A stretch of 64,000 nt of DNA from Mycolicibacterium llatzerense (GCF_000878195.1 NZ_JXST01000001.1:62001-126000); one strand, 5' to 3'. Positions 7,566 to 15,528 are shown, counted from the stretch's first letter. Translations and numbers: made by a program. Notes: generated by a model from the sequence alone, not told the origin.

Positions 7566-9404
7566 GTGACTCACCAAATGTGGATCGTCGTCGGCATCCT
7601 GGCCGGGGCGGTCGGGCTGTTCGTGTGGGGCCGTCCGCGCGCCGACATCGTCGGCGTGCTCGTGGTGGTCGCGTTGATGAGCAGTGGAGTGCTCACCCCG
7701 ACCGAGGCGCTGGCCGGCTTCGGCTCTCCGGTGGTGATTCTGTTGGCCGGGATATTCATCGTCAGTGCGGGACTGGTCAACACCGGGATCACGCAGCGAC
7801 TGGGGGAATTCGTCGTCAAGGTTGGTGGCCGCAGTGAAGCCCGGCTGGTCGCGTTGGTCATGGTGCTTGCCGCCGGCATCGGTTCGGTCATGAATTCGGC
7901 GGCGATCGTCTCGATGCTCATTCCCGTGGTCCTCACGGTCACGGCCGCAACGGGTTTGAACCGCAAACGCATGCTGATGCCGTTGTGCGTGGCCGTCATG
8001 ATCAGCGGCATGATGACGTCGATCGCGTCATCGCCGAACATCATCATCGAGAGCATCCTCAGTCAGCGCGGCATTGCGCCGCCGCTCGGCTTCTTCGGCT
8101 TCACGCCGTTCGGTGTCGTCACGCTCGTCGTGAGCGTCGTCTTCATGCTCGTCGTCGGCCGTAACCTGTTGAGCCGCAAAAGGACCGGTGATGCGGATGC
8201 CCAGGAGACTTCCACCTTCGACGTCATCGAGTCGTATGGTTTGAAAGCCCGCTGGCACTTGCTGCATGTTTCGGCTGACTCGTCATTGGTCGGACAATCG
8301 GTTGCAGCGCAACGACAACCGCTGCGCGACCGTTACGGCCTGGACCTTCTCGGCTTCGAGAAACACGGCCGTGGCGCTGCGCGGTACCTGTCGGCGCGGC
8401 CTGAAACCGTTTTCGAGGCAGGCGATCTGGTCTTCACTCTGGTCGACGAACAGCAGACCGCCGCGCTGTCCGCCGACCTTCGATGTCAGGTAACCGGTCC
8501 CCGCGCCGAAGATGAGCGCCGGGAAGTGCTGCAGGACGTCGGCGTGGCCGAGGTGATGCTCGCGCCCGAGTCGAAGTCCATCGGCACCACACTCGGCGAC
8601 CTGGACCTCGCTGCCGCACACAATGTGACGGTACTGGCGGTCCGGCATCGCGGTCAGTGCATCACCGAGGACCTGCCCAGCCGCACCCTGGACTTCGGCG
8701 ACGCGATGTTGGTGGGCGGCAATTGGGACGACATCGAGCGGCTCAGCGATACTCGGCGCAATTTCATCCTGTTGAACCTGCCCGCCGAGTACCAACAGCG
8801 GTTGGTGGCGCCGGGCCGGGCGCGCGCCGCGGTGGCCATTCTCATCGCGATGGTGGCGTGCATGGCTTTCGGCTGGCTTCCCGGGGCCGACGCGGCCCTG
8901 CTCGGGGCGCTGGCCATGGTCGGTGCGCGCTGCGTTCGCGTCGACAGCATCTACCGGCTGATCAGCTGGAACGCCCTGGTCCTGATCGCCGGGATGTTGC
9001 CGTTGGCCACGGCGCTGGCCAAGACGGGGACGACGACGCTCATCGCGCATCACCTGGTCGAGACGCTCGGCGCGCTGGGTCCGACCGGCATGCTCGCGGT
9101 GGTGTTCCTGGTGACGGCGGTGGTGGCGCTGTTCATCTCGAATTCGGCGACCGCCGTGCTCATCGCGCCGGTCGCCATCGAGGCGGCCCAGGCGTTGCAT
9201 GTGTCGCCGCAGGGCTTCGCGATGACCGTCGCCATCGCGTGCTCCGCGGCGTTCGTCACGCCCGTGTCGTCGCCCACCAACATGCTGGTCATGGAGCCTG
9301 GCGGCTATCGGTTCTCCGACTACGCGAAGGTCGGCGTGCCGCTGCTGGCGCTGACCATGGTGATCACGGTGGTGATGGCCCGGCTGATCTACCTACCGGG
9401 CTAG
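7566..9404 (+). CDS. SLC13/CitT-type permease with central TrkA-C domains
   Basis: A 612-aa transporter. A first membrane half spans about residues 1-200 and includes AGIFIVSAGLVNTGI and MNSAAIVSMLIP. A cytoplasmic insert at about 210-400 contains two TrkA-C-like repeats (SADSSLVGQSVAAQ and APESKSIGTTLGDLDL). A second membrane half follows, ending SNSATAVLIAPVAIEAA and TPVSSPTNMLVM. This is the usual architecture of SLC13-family permeases that move dicarboxylates or sulfate; the substrate cannot be assigned. Translation starts at GTG 7566. The 177-bp upstream gap holds the divergent promoters. Confidence 0.85.
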   Translation: MTHQMWIVVGILAGAVGLFVWGRPRADIVGVLVVVALMSSGVLTPTEALAGFGSPVVILLAGIFIVSAGLVNTGITQRLGEFVVKVGGRSEARLVALVMVLAAGIGSVMNSAAIVSMLIPVVLTVTAATGLNRKRMLMPLCVAVMISGMMTSIASSPNIIIESILSQRGIAPPLGFFGFTPFGVVTLVVSVVFMLVVGRNLLSRKRTGDADAQETSTFDVIESYGLKARWHLLHVSADSSLVGQSVAAQRQPLRDRYGLDLLGFEKHGRGAARYLSARPETVFEAGDLVFTLVDEQQTAALSADLRCQVTGPRAEDERREVLQDVGVAEVMLAPESKSIGTTLGDLDLAAAHNVTVLAVRHRGQCITEDLPSRTLDFGDAMLVGGNWDDIERLSDTRRNFILLNLPAEYQQRLVAPGRARAAVAILIAMVACMAFGWLPGADAALLGALAMVGARCVRVDSIYRLISWNALVLIAGMLPLATALAKTGTTTLIAHHLVETLGALGPTGMLAVVFLVTAVVALFISNSATAVLIAPVAIEAAQALHVSPQGFAMTVAIACSAAFVTPVSSPTNMLVMEPGGYRFSDYAKVGVPLLALTMVITVVMARLIYLPG

Positions 9405-9483
9405 CGCACTACGCCGAGCGTGGGGGCTGACGAGGCGACACGCCGAACAGGTTCTCGTAAAGCCGCACGCTCGACGAGAGGAA

Positions 9484-9498
9484 GAGTGCCCCCGGCAG
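9484..9498. repeat. Left 15-bp target-site duplication of the IS481-family element
   Basis: GAGTGCCCCCGGCAG at 9484-9498 is repeated exactly at 10800-10814, directly outside the two inverted repeats. The right copy contains the 3' end of the tRNA-Arg gene, so this left copy is a tRNA-end remnant created by the insertion. Confidence 0.93.
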
Positions 9499-9519
9499 TG
9501 TGATGTTTCATGACATCCG
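9499..9519 (+). repeat. Left terminal inverted repeat (IRL) of the IS
   Basis: A 21-bp terminal repeat beginning TGTGATGT, which pairs with 10779-10799 on the other strand at 17 of 21 positions. Confidence 0.85.
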
Positions 9520-9569
9520 CATAGCGTGTCTCAAGACATCGGCATAGCCCGATCGACCAGTTTCAGCTG

Positions 9570-10760
9570 GTGTCGAAGGCTCGTCTGGTCATCACCGCGG
9601 TCCTCATCGAAGGCCGGTCCCAGTCCCAAGTCGCCCGCGACTACGGGGTCTCCCAAAGCTGGATCTCACGACTGATCGCCCGCTACACCCGCGAAGGTGA
9701 AGCCGCGTTCGAGCCACGCTCCCGACGACCCCACCACAGCCCAACACGGCTACCGCAGACCACCATCGACCTGATCATCGAGCTGCGCCACACCCTGGCC
9801 GGCAAGGGCCTCGACGCCGGCCCCCACACCATCGCCTGGCATCTGCAACACCACCACAACCTGACCGTGTCCGTCGCCTCGATTAGCCGCCACTGCCGCG
9901 CCGCCGGACTGGTCGAACCCAACCCCAACAAACGCCCCAAGTCCTCCTACATCCGCTTCCAAGCCGAACAACCCAACCAATGCTGGCAAGCCGACTTCAC
10001 CCACTGGCGCCTGGCAGGTGGCACCGACACCGAAATCCTGTGCTGGATCGACGACTGCTCACGCCTAGCCCTATCGGTCACCGCCCACCGCCGCGTCACC
10101 GGCGCCATCGTCCTGGCCGAATTCCGCAAAACCGTTGCCCAACACGGCATCCCATACTCCACCCTCACCGACAACGGCATGGTCTTCACCACCCGCCTCT
10201 CCGGCGGCAAAGGCGGACGCAACGGACTGGAAACCGAACTGCACGACCTGAACGTCAAACAGATCAACTCGACCCCCAACCACCCCACCACCTGCGGGAA
10301 AGTCGAACGCTTCCACCAAACCCTCAAAAAATGGCTGACCAACCAACCCCGCGCCGCCACCACCGCCGAGCTACAAACCCAACTCGACACCTTCTGCGAC
10401 GAATACAACCATCGCCGACCCCACCGCAGCCTGCCCCACCGCGCCACCCCAGCGGTCATCTACACCAGCCGACCCAAAGCCCAACCCGGCCAACGCCTCG
10501 ACACCCACGACCGCGTCCGCACCGACCGCGTCGACCAAGCGGGAGCAGTCACCCTGCGCGTCAACGGACGCCTGCACCACATCGGCATCGGCCGCCACCA
10601 CTACCGAACCCGCGTCCTGATCCTGGCCCACGACCACCACATCACCGTCATCAACGCCGCCACCGGAGAAGTCCTGCGCGACTTCACCCTCGACCCCACC
10701 AGGGACTACCAACCCACCGGCGCACCCAAAGGCCCCAAAACGAAAAAATCCCGGACCTAA
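9570..10760 (+). CDS. IS481-family transposase
   Basis: A 396-aa transposase. An N-terminal helix-turn-helix (VARDYGVSQSWISRLIARY, about 21-39) is followed by an rve integrase core. The catalytic triad is D142 (QADFTHW), D201 (LTDNGMVF) and E246 (KVERFHQ). The C-terminus is rich in Arg/His/Pro. It starts at GTG 9570 with no clear Shine-Dalgarno, and its TAA stop lies inside a strong hairpin at the right end of the element. It would catalyse cut-and-paste or copy-out of the surrounding IS. Confidence 0.95.
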   Translation: MSKARLVITAVLIEGRSQSQVARDYGVSQSWISRLIARYTREGEAAFEPRSRRPHHSPTRLPQTTIDLIIELRHTLAGKGLDAGPHTIAWHLQHHHNLTVSVASISRHCRAAGLVEPNPNKRPKSSYIRFQAEQPNQCWQADFTHWRLAGGTDTEILCWIDDCSRLALSVTAHRRVTGAIVLAEFRKTVAQHGIPYSTLTDNGMVFTTRLSGGKGGRNGLETELHDLNVKQINSTPNHPTTCGKVERFHQTLKKWLTNQPRAATTAELQTQLDTFCDEYNHRRPHRSLPHRATPAVIYTSRPKAQPGQRLDTHDRVRTDRVDQAGAVTLRVNGRLHHIGIGRHHYRTRVLILAHDHHITVINAATGEVLRDFTLDPTRDYQPTGAPKGPKTKKSRT

Positions 10761-10772
10761 AGTAGGTCCGGG
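10743..10772 (-). terminator. Rho-independent terminator at the IS right end (minus-strand orientation)
   Basis: A perfect 10-bp stem (CCCGGACCTA at 10750-10759 pairs with TAGGTCCGGG at 10763-10772, loop AAG). On the minus strand it is followed directly by ATTTTTTCG. It would stop transcripts entering the IS from the tRNA side and shield the transposase from antisense RNA. The transposase stop codon sits in the loop-proximal part of the hairpin. Confidence 0.8.
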
Positions 10773-10778
10773 ACTATT

Positions 10779-10799
10779 CGTATGTCCTGCGACATCACA
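10779..10799 (-). repeat. Right terminal inverted repeat (IRR) of the IS
   Basis: Read on the minus strand it begins TGTGATGTCGCAGG and matches the left repeat at 17 of 21 positions. The right target duplication starts at the next base, 10800. Confidence 0.85.
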
Positions 10800-10814
10800 G
10801 AGTGCCCCCGGCAG
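10800..10814. repeat. Right 15-bp target-site duplication, overlapping tRNA-Arg 3' end
   Basis: An exact copy of 9484-9498. Bases 10803-10814 are the discriminator, acceptor 3' strand and the first part of the T-stem of tRNA-Arg, so the duplication regenerates a complete tRNA end. Confidence 0.93.
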
Positions 10815-10875
10815 GATTCGAACCTGCGACACCGGCTTTAGGAGAGCCGTGCTCTATCCCCTGAGCTACGGGGGC
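10803..10875 (-). tRNA. tRNA-Arg (anticodon CCT)
   Basis: A 73-nt cloverleaf read on the minus strand. The acceptor GCCCCCG pairs perfectly with CGGGGGC, with discriminator A. The D-arm is GCTC/GAGC. The anticodon stem is CGGCT/AGCCG with loop CTCCTAA, giving anticodon CCT, which decodes AGG. The T-arm is GCAGG-TTCGAAT-CCTGC. CCA is not encoded. An IS481 element sits immediately downstream of the 3' end, but its target duplication leaves the mature tRNA sequence intact. Confidence 0.96.
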
Positions 10876-11279
10876 GGGGACGCCTCATGTTAGTTGGCGA
10901 GCTGTCGACCGGGTATTCGGGCTCGCGGTGAGGCAGTGTTCGTGATGCAAGTGAGGCCGGTGAGCTGGATGTGCCCGGCCACGGGTGGATCGTGTCCCGT
11001 GCCGGTGCTCGTCGTGGGGGCTAGCGGATTTGTTGGCTCGACTTTCGAGGTGGGCCCGGCGGTGGTCGGCGACCACGGCTGCTCTTCTCGCGCCGGCACC
11101 GGGAAGTCGGCGCATGCCGGTGTCCCGATTCGCGGTGTAATTAGCGCCCCTACCATTCGGTTTACGCGACTGTCGAATAGCTCTCCGCGCCGCTGATTTC
11201 TGGCTCCCCAATCGAGGTAAATGTCAAATCGCAGCAATTGTGGTAATGACGTTCTCTGGTTGTCTACACTTCCGTCCAA
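10876..11279. other. 404-bp intergenic region between tRNA-Arg and the 2OG-oxygenase-like gene
   Basis: It holds the tRNA promoter at its left end. The right part (about 11140-11280) is relatively AT-rich and probably contains the promoter of the gene starting at 11280, for example TACACT at 11265-11270. A 100-codon open frame at 10894-11196 resembles no family and shows no RBS, so I do not call it a gene. Confidence 0.5.
10887..10892 (-). promoter_or_regulatory. Candidate -10 box of the tRNA-Arg promoter
   Basis: TAACAT on the minus strand lies 11 bases before the tRNA 5' end and matches the mycobacterial TAnnnT pattern. No convincing -35 is visible 17-18 bp upstream. Confidence 0.35.
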
Positions 11280-12053
11280 ATGTGTGAATTTGACATGAAC
11301 GCGTGCGATCCCGTCGATGTGGCGCGCCAGTTGGACGAGAGCGGTGTCGCTCAGGTAGCAAACGCCGTCCAATGGGATTGGGTGATCGATTCCCGGGCGG
11401 AAATCGATCGTTGGCTGGCCGCGCACGGCGAGAAGGACCATTTCGTCCTATCGCCACAGGATGGGCACCTTGAGTCGATTCATGCGTTCATGGCCAGCGA
11501 TTCGGTTCGCACATTTCTCGACAATGTCGTGCGCCAGCGCTTCCCGGACCGGGCGCACGAATTGGCCGGTACCGCGGTGCGCATCGTGGCCGGCCCGCAC
11601 GCCGACGGTGACGCGTGGTGGTTCCACTACGACGCCAGCGTCGTGACCATGGTGGTCCCGCTGTTCATTCCCGAAGCGGAGCCGGGCCGCTCGGGCGAGC
11701 TGGTGGGCTACTTCAACAAGCGGCCGTTCCGGCGGTCTGTGGCGATCAACATCCTCGAGAAGATCGTCCACCAGAGCGCCACGTTCCGGCAGCGGATCTT
11801 GCAGAGCCTCGGCCGTGCCGGTGGCCCGACCGTCGTCGACATGAATGTCGGTGACGTGTACCTGTTCTGGGGCTATCGGAGCCTGCATGCCAACATGCCG
11901 ATCGCCTCAGGTCAGCGGCGCGTCACGTTGCTCATTCACTATGGGCAACCGCACGCGCCCAGCGGCACCTTGGCCGCGGCCAAACGCCTGCACTGGGCGC
12001 TGCGCGGCCGCTCCGACGCCGCGGACCAGCCGGCCGCGGCGAGGGCGTACTAA
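11280..12053 (+). CDS. Putative 2-oxoglutarate/Fe(II)-dependent oxygenase-like protein
   Basis: A 257-aa protein with a possible phytanoyl-CoA-hydroxylase-type facial triad. HxD lies at H116/D118 (WWFHYDAS), the distal His at H203 (SLHANMPI), and an Arg that could bind 2-oxoglutarate at about R213 (ASGQRRVTL). These are spaced as in the double-stranded beta-helix fold. It would couple 2OG decarboxylation to substrate oxidation; the substrate is unknown. The assignment rests on motifs only. The start may be ATG 11280 or the in-frame ATG 11295. It converges with and slightly overlaps the next gene. Confidence 0.65.
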   Translation: MCEFDMNACDPVDVARQLDESGVAQVANAVQWDWVIDSRAEIDRWLAAHGEKDHFVLSPQDGHLESIHAFMASDSVRTFLDNVVRQRFPDRAHELAGTAVRIVAGPHADGDAWWFHYDASVVTMVVPLFIPEAEPGRSGELVGYFNKRPFRRSVAINILEKIVHQSATFRQRILQSLGRAGGPTVVDMNVGDVYLFWGYRSLHANMPIASGQRRVTLLIHYGQPHAPSGTLAAAKRLHWALRGRSDAADQPAAARAY

Positions 12054-12328
12054 CGGCAGGTGTTGGCGCTGACCCAGCGGCCGTTCCAGCCGACGCATCC
12101 CTGCACGGGCGGTGGCGGCGGGGGCGGCGGCATGTCCTCGGGCAGCGGTGCGTAGTAGGCCGGCGGCGGCGCGTAGGGCGCGACGGCGCCGAAGTCGGTG
12201 CATCCGCTGACCGTGATGCGTCGTCCGGCGCCGAAGCAGACGTCCGCACTCGCGGTACCGGCGGGGGCGACGGCGATCAATCCGGGCACGGCAGCTGCTG
12301 CCAACGCGGCAGCGACGAGGCGCATCAT
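12050..12328 (-). CDS. Small secreted proline-rich protein
   Basis: A 92-aa preprotein. Its Ala-rich signal peptide (MMRLVAAALAAAAVPGLIAV) ends near ASADV. The mature part of about 64 residues has two apparent Cys pairs (VCF, SGCTDF, QGCVGW, NTCR) around a Pro/Tyr-rich linker with eight consecutive prolines. The function is unknown; such proteins are common in mycobacterial secretomes. The start overlaps the stop of the upstream hemophore-like gene as ATGA, so they are cotranscribed. Confidence 0.75.
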   Translation of the reverse strand: MMRLVAAALAAAAVPGLIAVAPAGTASADVCFGAGRRITVSGCTDFGAVAPYAPPPAYYAPLPEDMPPPPPPPPVQGCVGWNGRWVSANTCR

Positions 12329-12708
12329 TCGCCGAGCAGCGGACGGTCGGGCTGCGCCAGGCCGCAGCGCTCGCGGAAATCGGTCATGGGCTGACGGATC
12401 GCCCGAAGTTCGTTGTGCGCCTGCGGGTTTGCGTCGAAGAAGGTGCGCACGTCGTTCGCGACCTCATCGCGGGGCTTGCCCTGCAGGCTGCCGTAGAAGT
12501 CGTTGACGTCCGGGTGCGTGAACAGGTAGGCGGAGGCGGCAGCGGCGACGCCCGATGCCACGCCGGCCAGGTCCGCGGGGGTGCAGTTGGGGGCCGTCGG
12601 GGCGGCCATCGCCTGACCCGAAGTCGGCAGGGCGACAGCCATGACGGCCATGACGGCTCCTGCGGCAGCCACGACCGCCCGCTGGGCGCCCGATTTGGTG
12701 AAGACCAT
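12325..12708 (-). CDS. Hemophore-related protein (Rv0203/Rv1174c-type)
   Basis: A 127-aa preprotein with an N-terminal signal (MVFTKSGAQRAVVAAAGAVM, cleaved near QAMAAP). A small all-helical domain follows with two Cys (NCTPADL, RERCGL). It shows the family pattern AAASAYLFTHPDVNDFYGSL and FFDANPQAHNELRAIRQP. Rv0203 in M. tuberculosis is a secreted heme carrier, so extracellular heme binding is inferred but not proven. An AAGGAATAC sequence precedes the ATG at 12708. It is the first gene of a two-gene operon. Confidence 0.82.
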   Translation of the reverse strand: MVFTKSGAQRAVVAAAGAVMAVMAVALPTSGQAMAAPTAPNCTPADLAGVASGVAAAASAYLFTHPDVNDFYGSLQGKPRDEVANDVRTFFDANPQAHNELRAIRQPMTDFRERCGLAQPDRPLLGE

Positions 12709-13132
12709 TGCCGTATTCCTTTCCACAGTGCCAGGTTCGGCGTCGATCGGCGCCGGATATAGCCGGACTGTAGCAGGCGGATTGACCCGGCCGACATTTT
12801 CTGGGAGACCCGGTGTGCTCGCCGGCCCGGTGGTCGATCTCGCCGCTGCCGCAGTTGCCGGCGGACGCGACAACTGCGTTGTGTTGTGCGGTTTCCTGTT
12901 TCAGGAAGTTTGCGGAGAATGCTTGGCAACGTCGCGGCGTGATTGGCGTGCTTGGTTGACTATGGGTGATCTAGGGGTTGTCGTTGTTGATGTACGTCAT
13001 CTACACCCTCGATCATCCATTCGGTCCGATAGGCGTTACATCGCAGCCGTTTTCGCACGCGGTCAAGGTGTTCGACATGGTCGACCGCGGCAGCTGAGCG
13101 CCCATCCGACGACCGCGGTGCGGCCAACGGTC
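12709..13132. other. Intergenic region between the hemophore-like gene and kmtR
   Basis: About 424 bp separate two divergent transcription units. The left end carries the hemophore-gene leader. I see no protein-coding frame with a family match, no tRNA fold and no obvious stable hairpin. The right end runs into the kmtR promoter. Confidence 0.5.
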
Positions 13133-13158
13133 TATTATCTGCGTATGAATGCAGGTAA
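13133..13158 (+). promoter_or_regulatory. kmtR promoter (-10 TATTAT) and overlapping candidate operator
   Basis: TATTAT at 13133-13138 is followed by exactly 6 nt and then the ATG at 13145, the arrangement of a leaderless mycobacterial mRNA. An inverted repeat TTATCTGC (13135-13142) / GCAGGTAA (13151-13158), with one mismatch in 8-bp arms, covers the -10, the start point and the first codons. It is a plausible KmtR autoregulatory site. Confidence 0.55.
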
Positions 13159-13525
13159 GCAGATGCCGGCGCCGCTCGCCGATGATCAGGTGCGCCTGGT
13201 GGTCGAGGTATTCCGGATGCTCGCCGACCCGACCCGCGTCCATCTGCTGTGGGCGTTGAGTGCATCCGAGCTGTCGGTCAATGAACTGGCCGAGCGGGTC
13301 GGCAAGCCCGCACCGTCGGTATCGCAGCATCTGGCGAAGCTGCGGATGGCGCGGTTGGTGCAGACCCGTCGTGCCGGGACGACGATCTTCTACAGCCTGG
13401 AGAACGAGCACGTCCGCCAGCTGGTGGTGGATGCCGTGCACAACGCCGAACATGCCGGTCCCGGTGTGCCGGCCCATCATCGCCAGGATGCCGGCCTGCG
13501 GAGCCTCGAAAGGGGCCGACGATGA
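13145..13525 (+). CDS. kmtR: Ni/Co-sensing ArsR-family repressor KmtR
   Basis: A 126-aa winged-helix repressor strongly resembling M. tuberculosis KmtR (Rv0827c), for example FRMLADPTRVHLLWAL and VGKPAPSVSQHLAKLRMARL. The KmtR metal ligands H88, E101, H102, H110 and H111 correspond here to H89, E102, H103, H111 and H112, all present. Ni(II)/Co(II) binding should release it from DNA and derepress efflux. Unlike M. tuberculosis, where the cdf target (Rv2025c) is unlinked, the gene overlaps a cdf gene by ATGA. The ATG at 13145 is supported by homology and by a -10 box 6 nt upstream. Confidence 0.9.
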   Translation: MNAGKQMPAPLADDQVRLVVEVFRMLADPTRVHLLWALSASELSVNELAERVGKPAPSVSQHLAKLRMARLVQTRRAGTTIFYSLENEHVRQLVVDAVHNAEHAGPGVPAHHRQDAGLRSLERGRR

Positions 13526-14508
13526 GTGGACATCAACACCACCACCATCACGACCATGGCCATCCGCATGACCACGGCGTCCGGGGTGTGGTCAAGGGCA
13601 TCTTCGCGCCGCATTCCCACGATGCGGCGGACAGCCTGGACAGTGCGCTCGAATCGAGTGCGGCCGGTATCCGGGCCGTGAAGATCAGCCTGCTGGTGCT
13701 GGGCCTCACCACGGTCGTGCAGATCGCCATCGTGGTGTTGTCGGGGTCGGTGGCGCTGGCCGCCGACGCGATCCACAACTTCTCCGATGCGCTGACTGCG
13801 GTGCCATTGTGGATCGCATTTGCGTTGGGCGCCAAGGCTGCAACCCGCCGCTACACGTATGGGTTCGGCCGGGTCGAGGACCTCGCGGGGTTGTTCGTGG
13901 TCGGCATGATCGCGCTGTCGGCGATCATCGCCGGCTATGAGGCGGTGCAGCGGTTGATCCACCCGCAGGTCATCGATCACGTCGGCTGGGTTGCGCTGGC
14001 CGGGTTGGTCGGATTCCTCGGCAACGAAACGGTGGCGGTCTACCGCATCCGCGTGGGGCGTCAGATCGGTTCGGCGGCGTTGGTCGCCGACGGCGTGCAC
14101 GCGCGCACGGACGGATTCACTTCTCTAGCGGTGCTGCTCGGCGCCGGCGGGGTGGCCCTCGGGTATCCGCTCGCGGACCCGATCGTCGGGCTGATCATCA
14201 CCGTGGCGATCCTGGCCGTCCTGCGCACCGCGGTGCGAGATGTGTTCCGCCGCTTGCTCGATGGCGTCGACCCGGAGCTCGTCGACACGGCCGAGCGGTC
14301 CCTGGCTGCCGAACCGGGCGTGCGGTCGGTGCACAGTGTGCGCATGCGTTGGATGGGGCACCGCTTGCATGCCGACGTGGAGCTCGACCTCGATCCTGAC
14401 CTGAGCCTGGCGCAGGCCCACCGGATCGCTCATGACGCCGAGCATCATCTGGTCCACGCCGTCCCCAAGCTCACCACAGCGCTGATCCACGCGTATCCGG
14501 CGCGCTAG
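13522..14508 (+). CDS. Cation diffusion facilitator (Ni/Co/Zn efflux), KmtR target
   Basis: A 328-aa CDF transporter. The His-rich N-terminal tail GHQHHHHHDHGHPHDHG could capture metal. Six predicted transmembrane helices follow. The intramembrane metal site is given by the paired HxxxD motifs IHNFSD (TM2) and VHARTD (TM5). A cytoplasmic ferredoxin-like C-terminal domain starts near DGVDPELVDTAERSL. It would export divalent metal by proton antiport. It resembles Rv2025c, the KmtR-controlled CDF of M. tuberculosis. The start codon overlaps the kmtR stop. Confidence 0.92.
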   Translation: MSGHQHHHHHDHGHPHDHGVRGVVKGIFAPHSHDAADSLDSALESSAAGIRAVKISLLVLGLTTVVQIAIVVLSGSVALAADAIHNFSDALTAVPLWIAFALGAKAATRRYTYGFGRVEDLAGLFVVGMIALSAIIAGYEAVQRLIHPQVIDHVGWVALAGLVGFLGNETVAVYRIRVGRQIGSAALVADGVHARTDGFTSLAVLLGAGGVALGYPLADPIVGLIITVAILAVLRTAVRDVFRRLLDGVDPELVDTAERSLAAEPGVRSVHSVRMRWMGHRLHADVELDLDPDLSLAQAHRIAHDAEHHLVHAVPKLTTALIHAYPAR

Positions 14509-14936
14509 AGGCGGATCGCGCCGAGCTGTTGCAGCTGGGCGAGGGTGTCGACGACACCCCAGACCTCGGCGATCTGTCCGTCGCTGAACCGGATGATGAA
14601 CATTTCTTCGTACACAACGGGTTTCCCGGTCGGCGCCAGGCCGCGATACTCGCCGAGATGTGTTCCGGTCACTGTCTGCCGCGAGGCGATCTTGTCATGG
14701 TCGACGACCATGTCGTCGACCATGACGTGAATGTCGGGGAAGGCGCGAAGGAGCAGGGTCCAGATGCGTTTCATGGTGTCCGGCCCGGAGCCTGCCGACA
14801 GCGGTGAATGAACGACGGCGTCGGGATGGAAGACGTCGTCGATCGTGCTCACGATGTCGTCGACGTCCCCGCTGTTGCAACTGCAGTGGAATCGTTCGAA
14901 GGTCGCGACGTTGGTGCTTGTGGGTGTTGCGGACAC
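14505..14936 (-). CDS. SnoaL-like ester cyclase family protein
   Basis: A 143-aa NTF2-fold protein (FERFHCSCNSGDVDDIVSTI, FHPDAVVHSPL, AFPDIHVMVDDM, TVTGTHLGEYRG). It has the spacing of the SnoaL/ester-cyclase family, whose members include polyketide cyclases and many uncharacterised hydrolase-like proteins. The start is GTG 14936. It sits 21 bp downstream of a TetR gene on the same strand, so it is probably controlled by it. Its end overlaps the CDF gene end by 4 bp, convergently. Confidence 0.82.
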   Translation of the reverse strand: MSATPTSTNVATFERFHCSCNSGDVDDIVSTIDDVFHPDAVVHSPLSAGSGPDTMKRIWTLLLRAFPDIHVMVDDMVVDHDKIASRQTVTGTHLGEYRGLAPTGKPVVYEEMFIIRFSDGQIAEVWGVVDTLAQLQQLGAIRL

Positions 14937-14957
14937 GAAGTTCTCCTCGTCTGCGGT

Positions 14958-15446
14958 TTACCTCGACCGTCGCAATGACCGTTGGACGACGGCGTAGCCT
15001 GCATCGGCCGTGATGCGCCCCTCTGCGACCGCACCGAGCAAGCCGACCAGTCCCCACGATAGGAACGTGGCGTCCGGTTCGTCCATCTGCTCGTCGGCGA
15101 GTATGTCGGCCACCATCTGGCGCGCTCCGCGGATCACGACCGCGCTGCTCTTGGGACCGAGCAAGGTCCGGTAGACCTCGGGGTGGCTTTCGGCGAGGTT
15201 GAAAAGTGTCCGCACCGAATCACAGTTTCGCTCGGCTATCGCGGCCCGCAGATACTCGGTGCCGCTGACCAGGAGCAGGTCGTCTTTGCTGCGGTAGTGG
15301 GCATAGAACGTAGACCGCCCCACGTCGGCGCGATCGAGGACGTCCTGCACGGTCACCCGGTCGTACCCGCGTTCGATCATCAGCTCGATCAAGGCGCGGT
15401 GCAGGGTGGTGCGGGTACGTCGAACCCGGCGATCGTTTTCGGACAC
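14958..15446 (-). CDS. TetR/AcrR-family transcriptional regulator
   Basis: A 162-aa regulator, short for the family. The N-terminal HTH reads RTRTTLHRALIELMIERGYD and VQDVLDRADVGRSTFYAHY, so DNA binding is secure. The C-terminal ligand domain is compact (about 95 residues). It starts at GTG 15446. It is divergent from a methyltransferase gene across about 80 bp and upstream of the SnoaL-like gene, the usual arrangement of an autoregulated local repressor. The ligand is unknown. Confidence 0.87.
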   Translation of the reverse strand: MSENDRRVRRTRTTLHRALIELMIERGYDRVTVQDVLDRADVGRSTFYAHYRSKDDLLLVSGTEYLRAAIAERNCDSVRTLFNLAESHPEVYRTLLGPKSSAVVIRGARQMVADILADEQMDEPDATFLSWGLVGLLGAVAEGRITADAGYAVVQRSLRRSR

Positions 15447-15528
15447 TTCACCTCCAGGTGTACCGAACGGAACGGATCTCGCAGATTCGATCCTGGTGGT
15501 CCAACACTTTTCATCTGATCATGAACTC

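Larger units (their letters stand above)
9499..10799 (+). mobile_element. Complete IS481-family insertion sequence
   Basis: A 1301-bp element bounded by imperfect terminal inverted repeats: TGTGATGTTTCATGACATCCG at the left and, read inward from the right end, TGTGATGTCGCAGGACATACG, which match at 17 of 21 positions. It is flanked by 15-bp direct repeats and encodes one intact DDE transposase that fills nearly all of it. Intact ends, intact reading frame and a perfect target duplication indicate a recent insertion that is potentially still mobile. Confidence 0.93.

Noticed and set aside
10894..11196. A 100-codon frame in the gap after tRNA-Arg
   Set aside because: It has no RBS, no recognisable domain and an unconvincing composition; the region is better read as intergenic.
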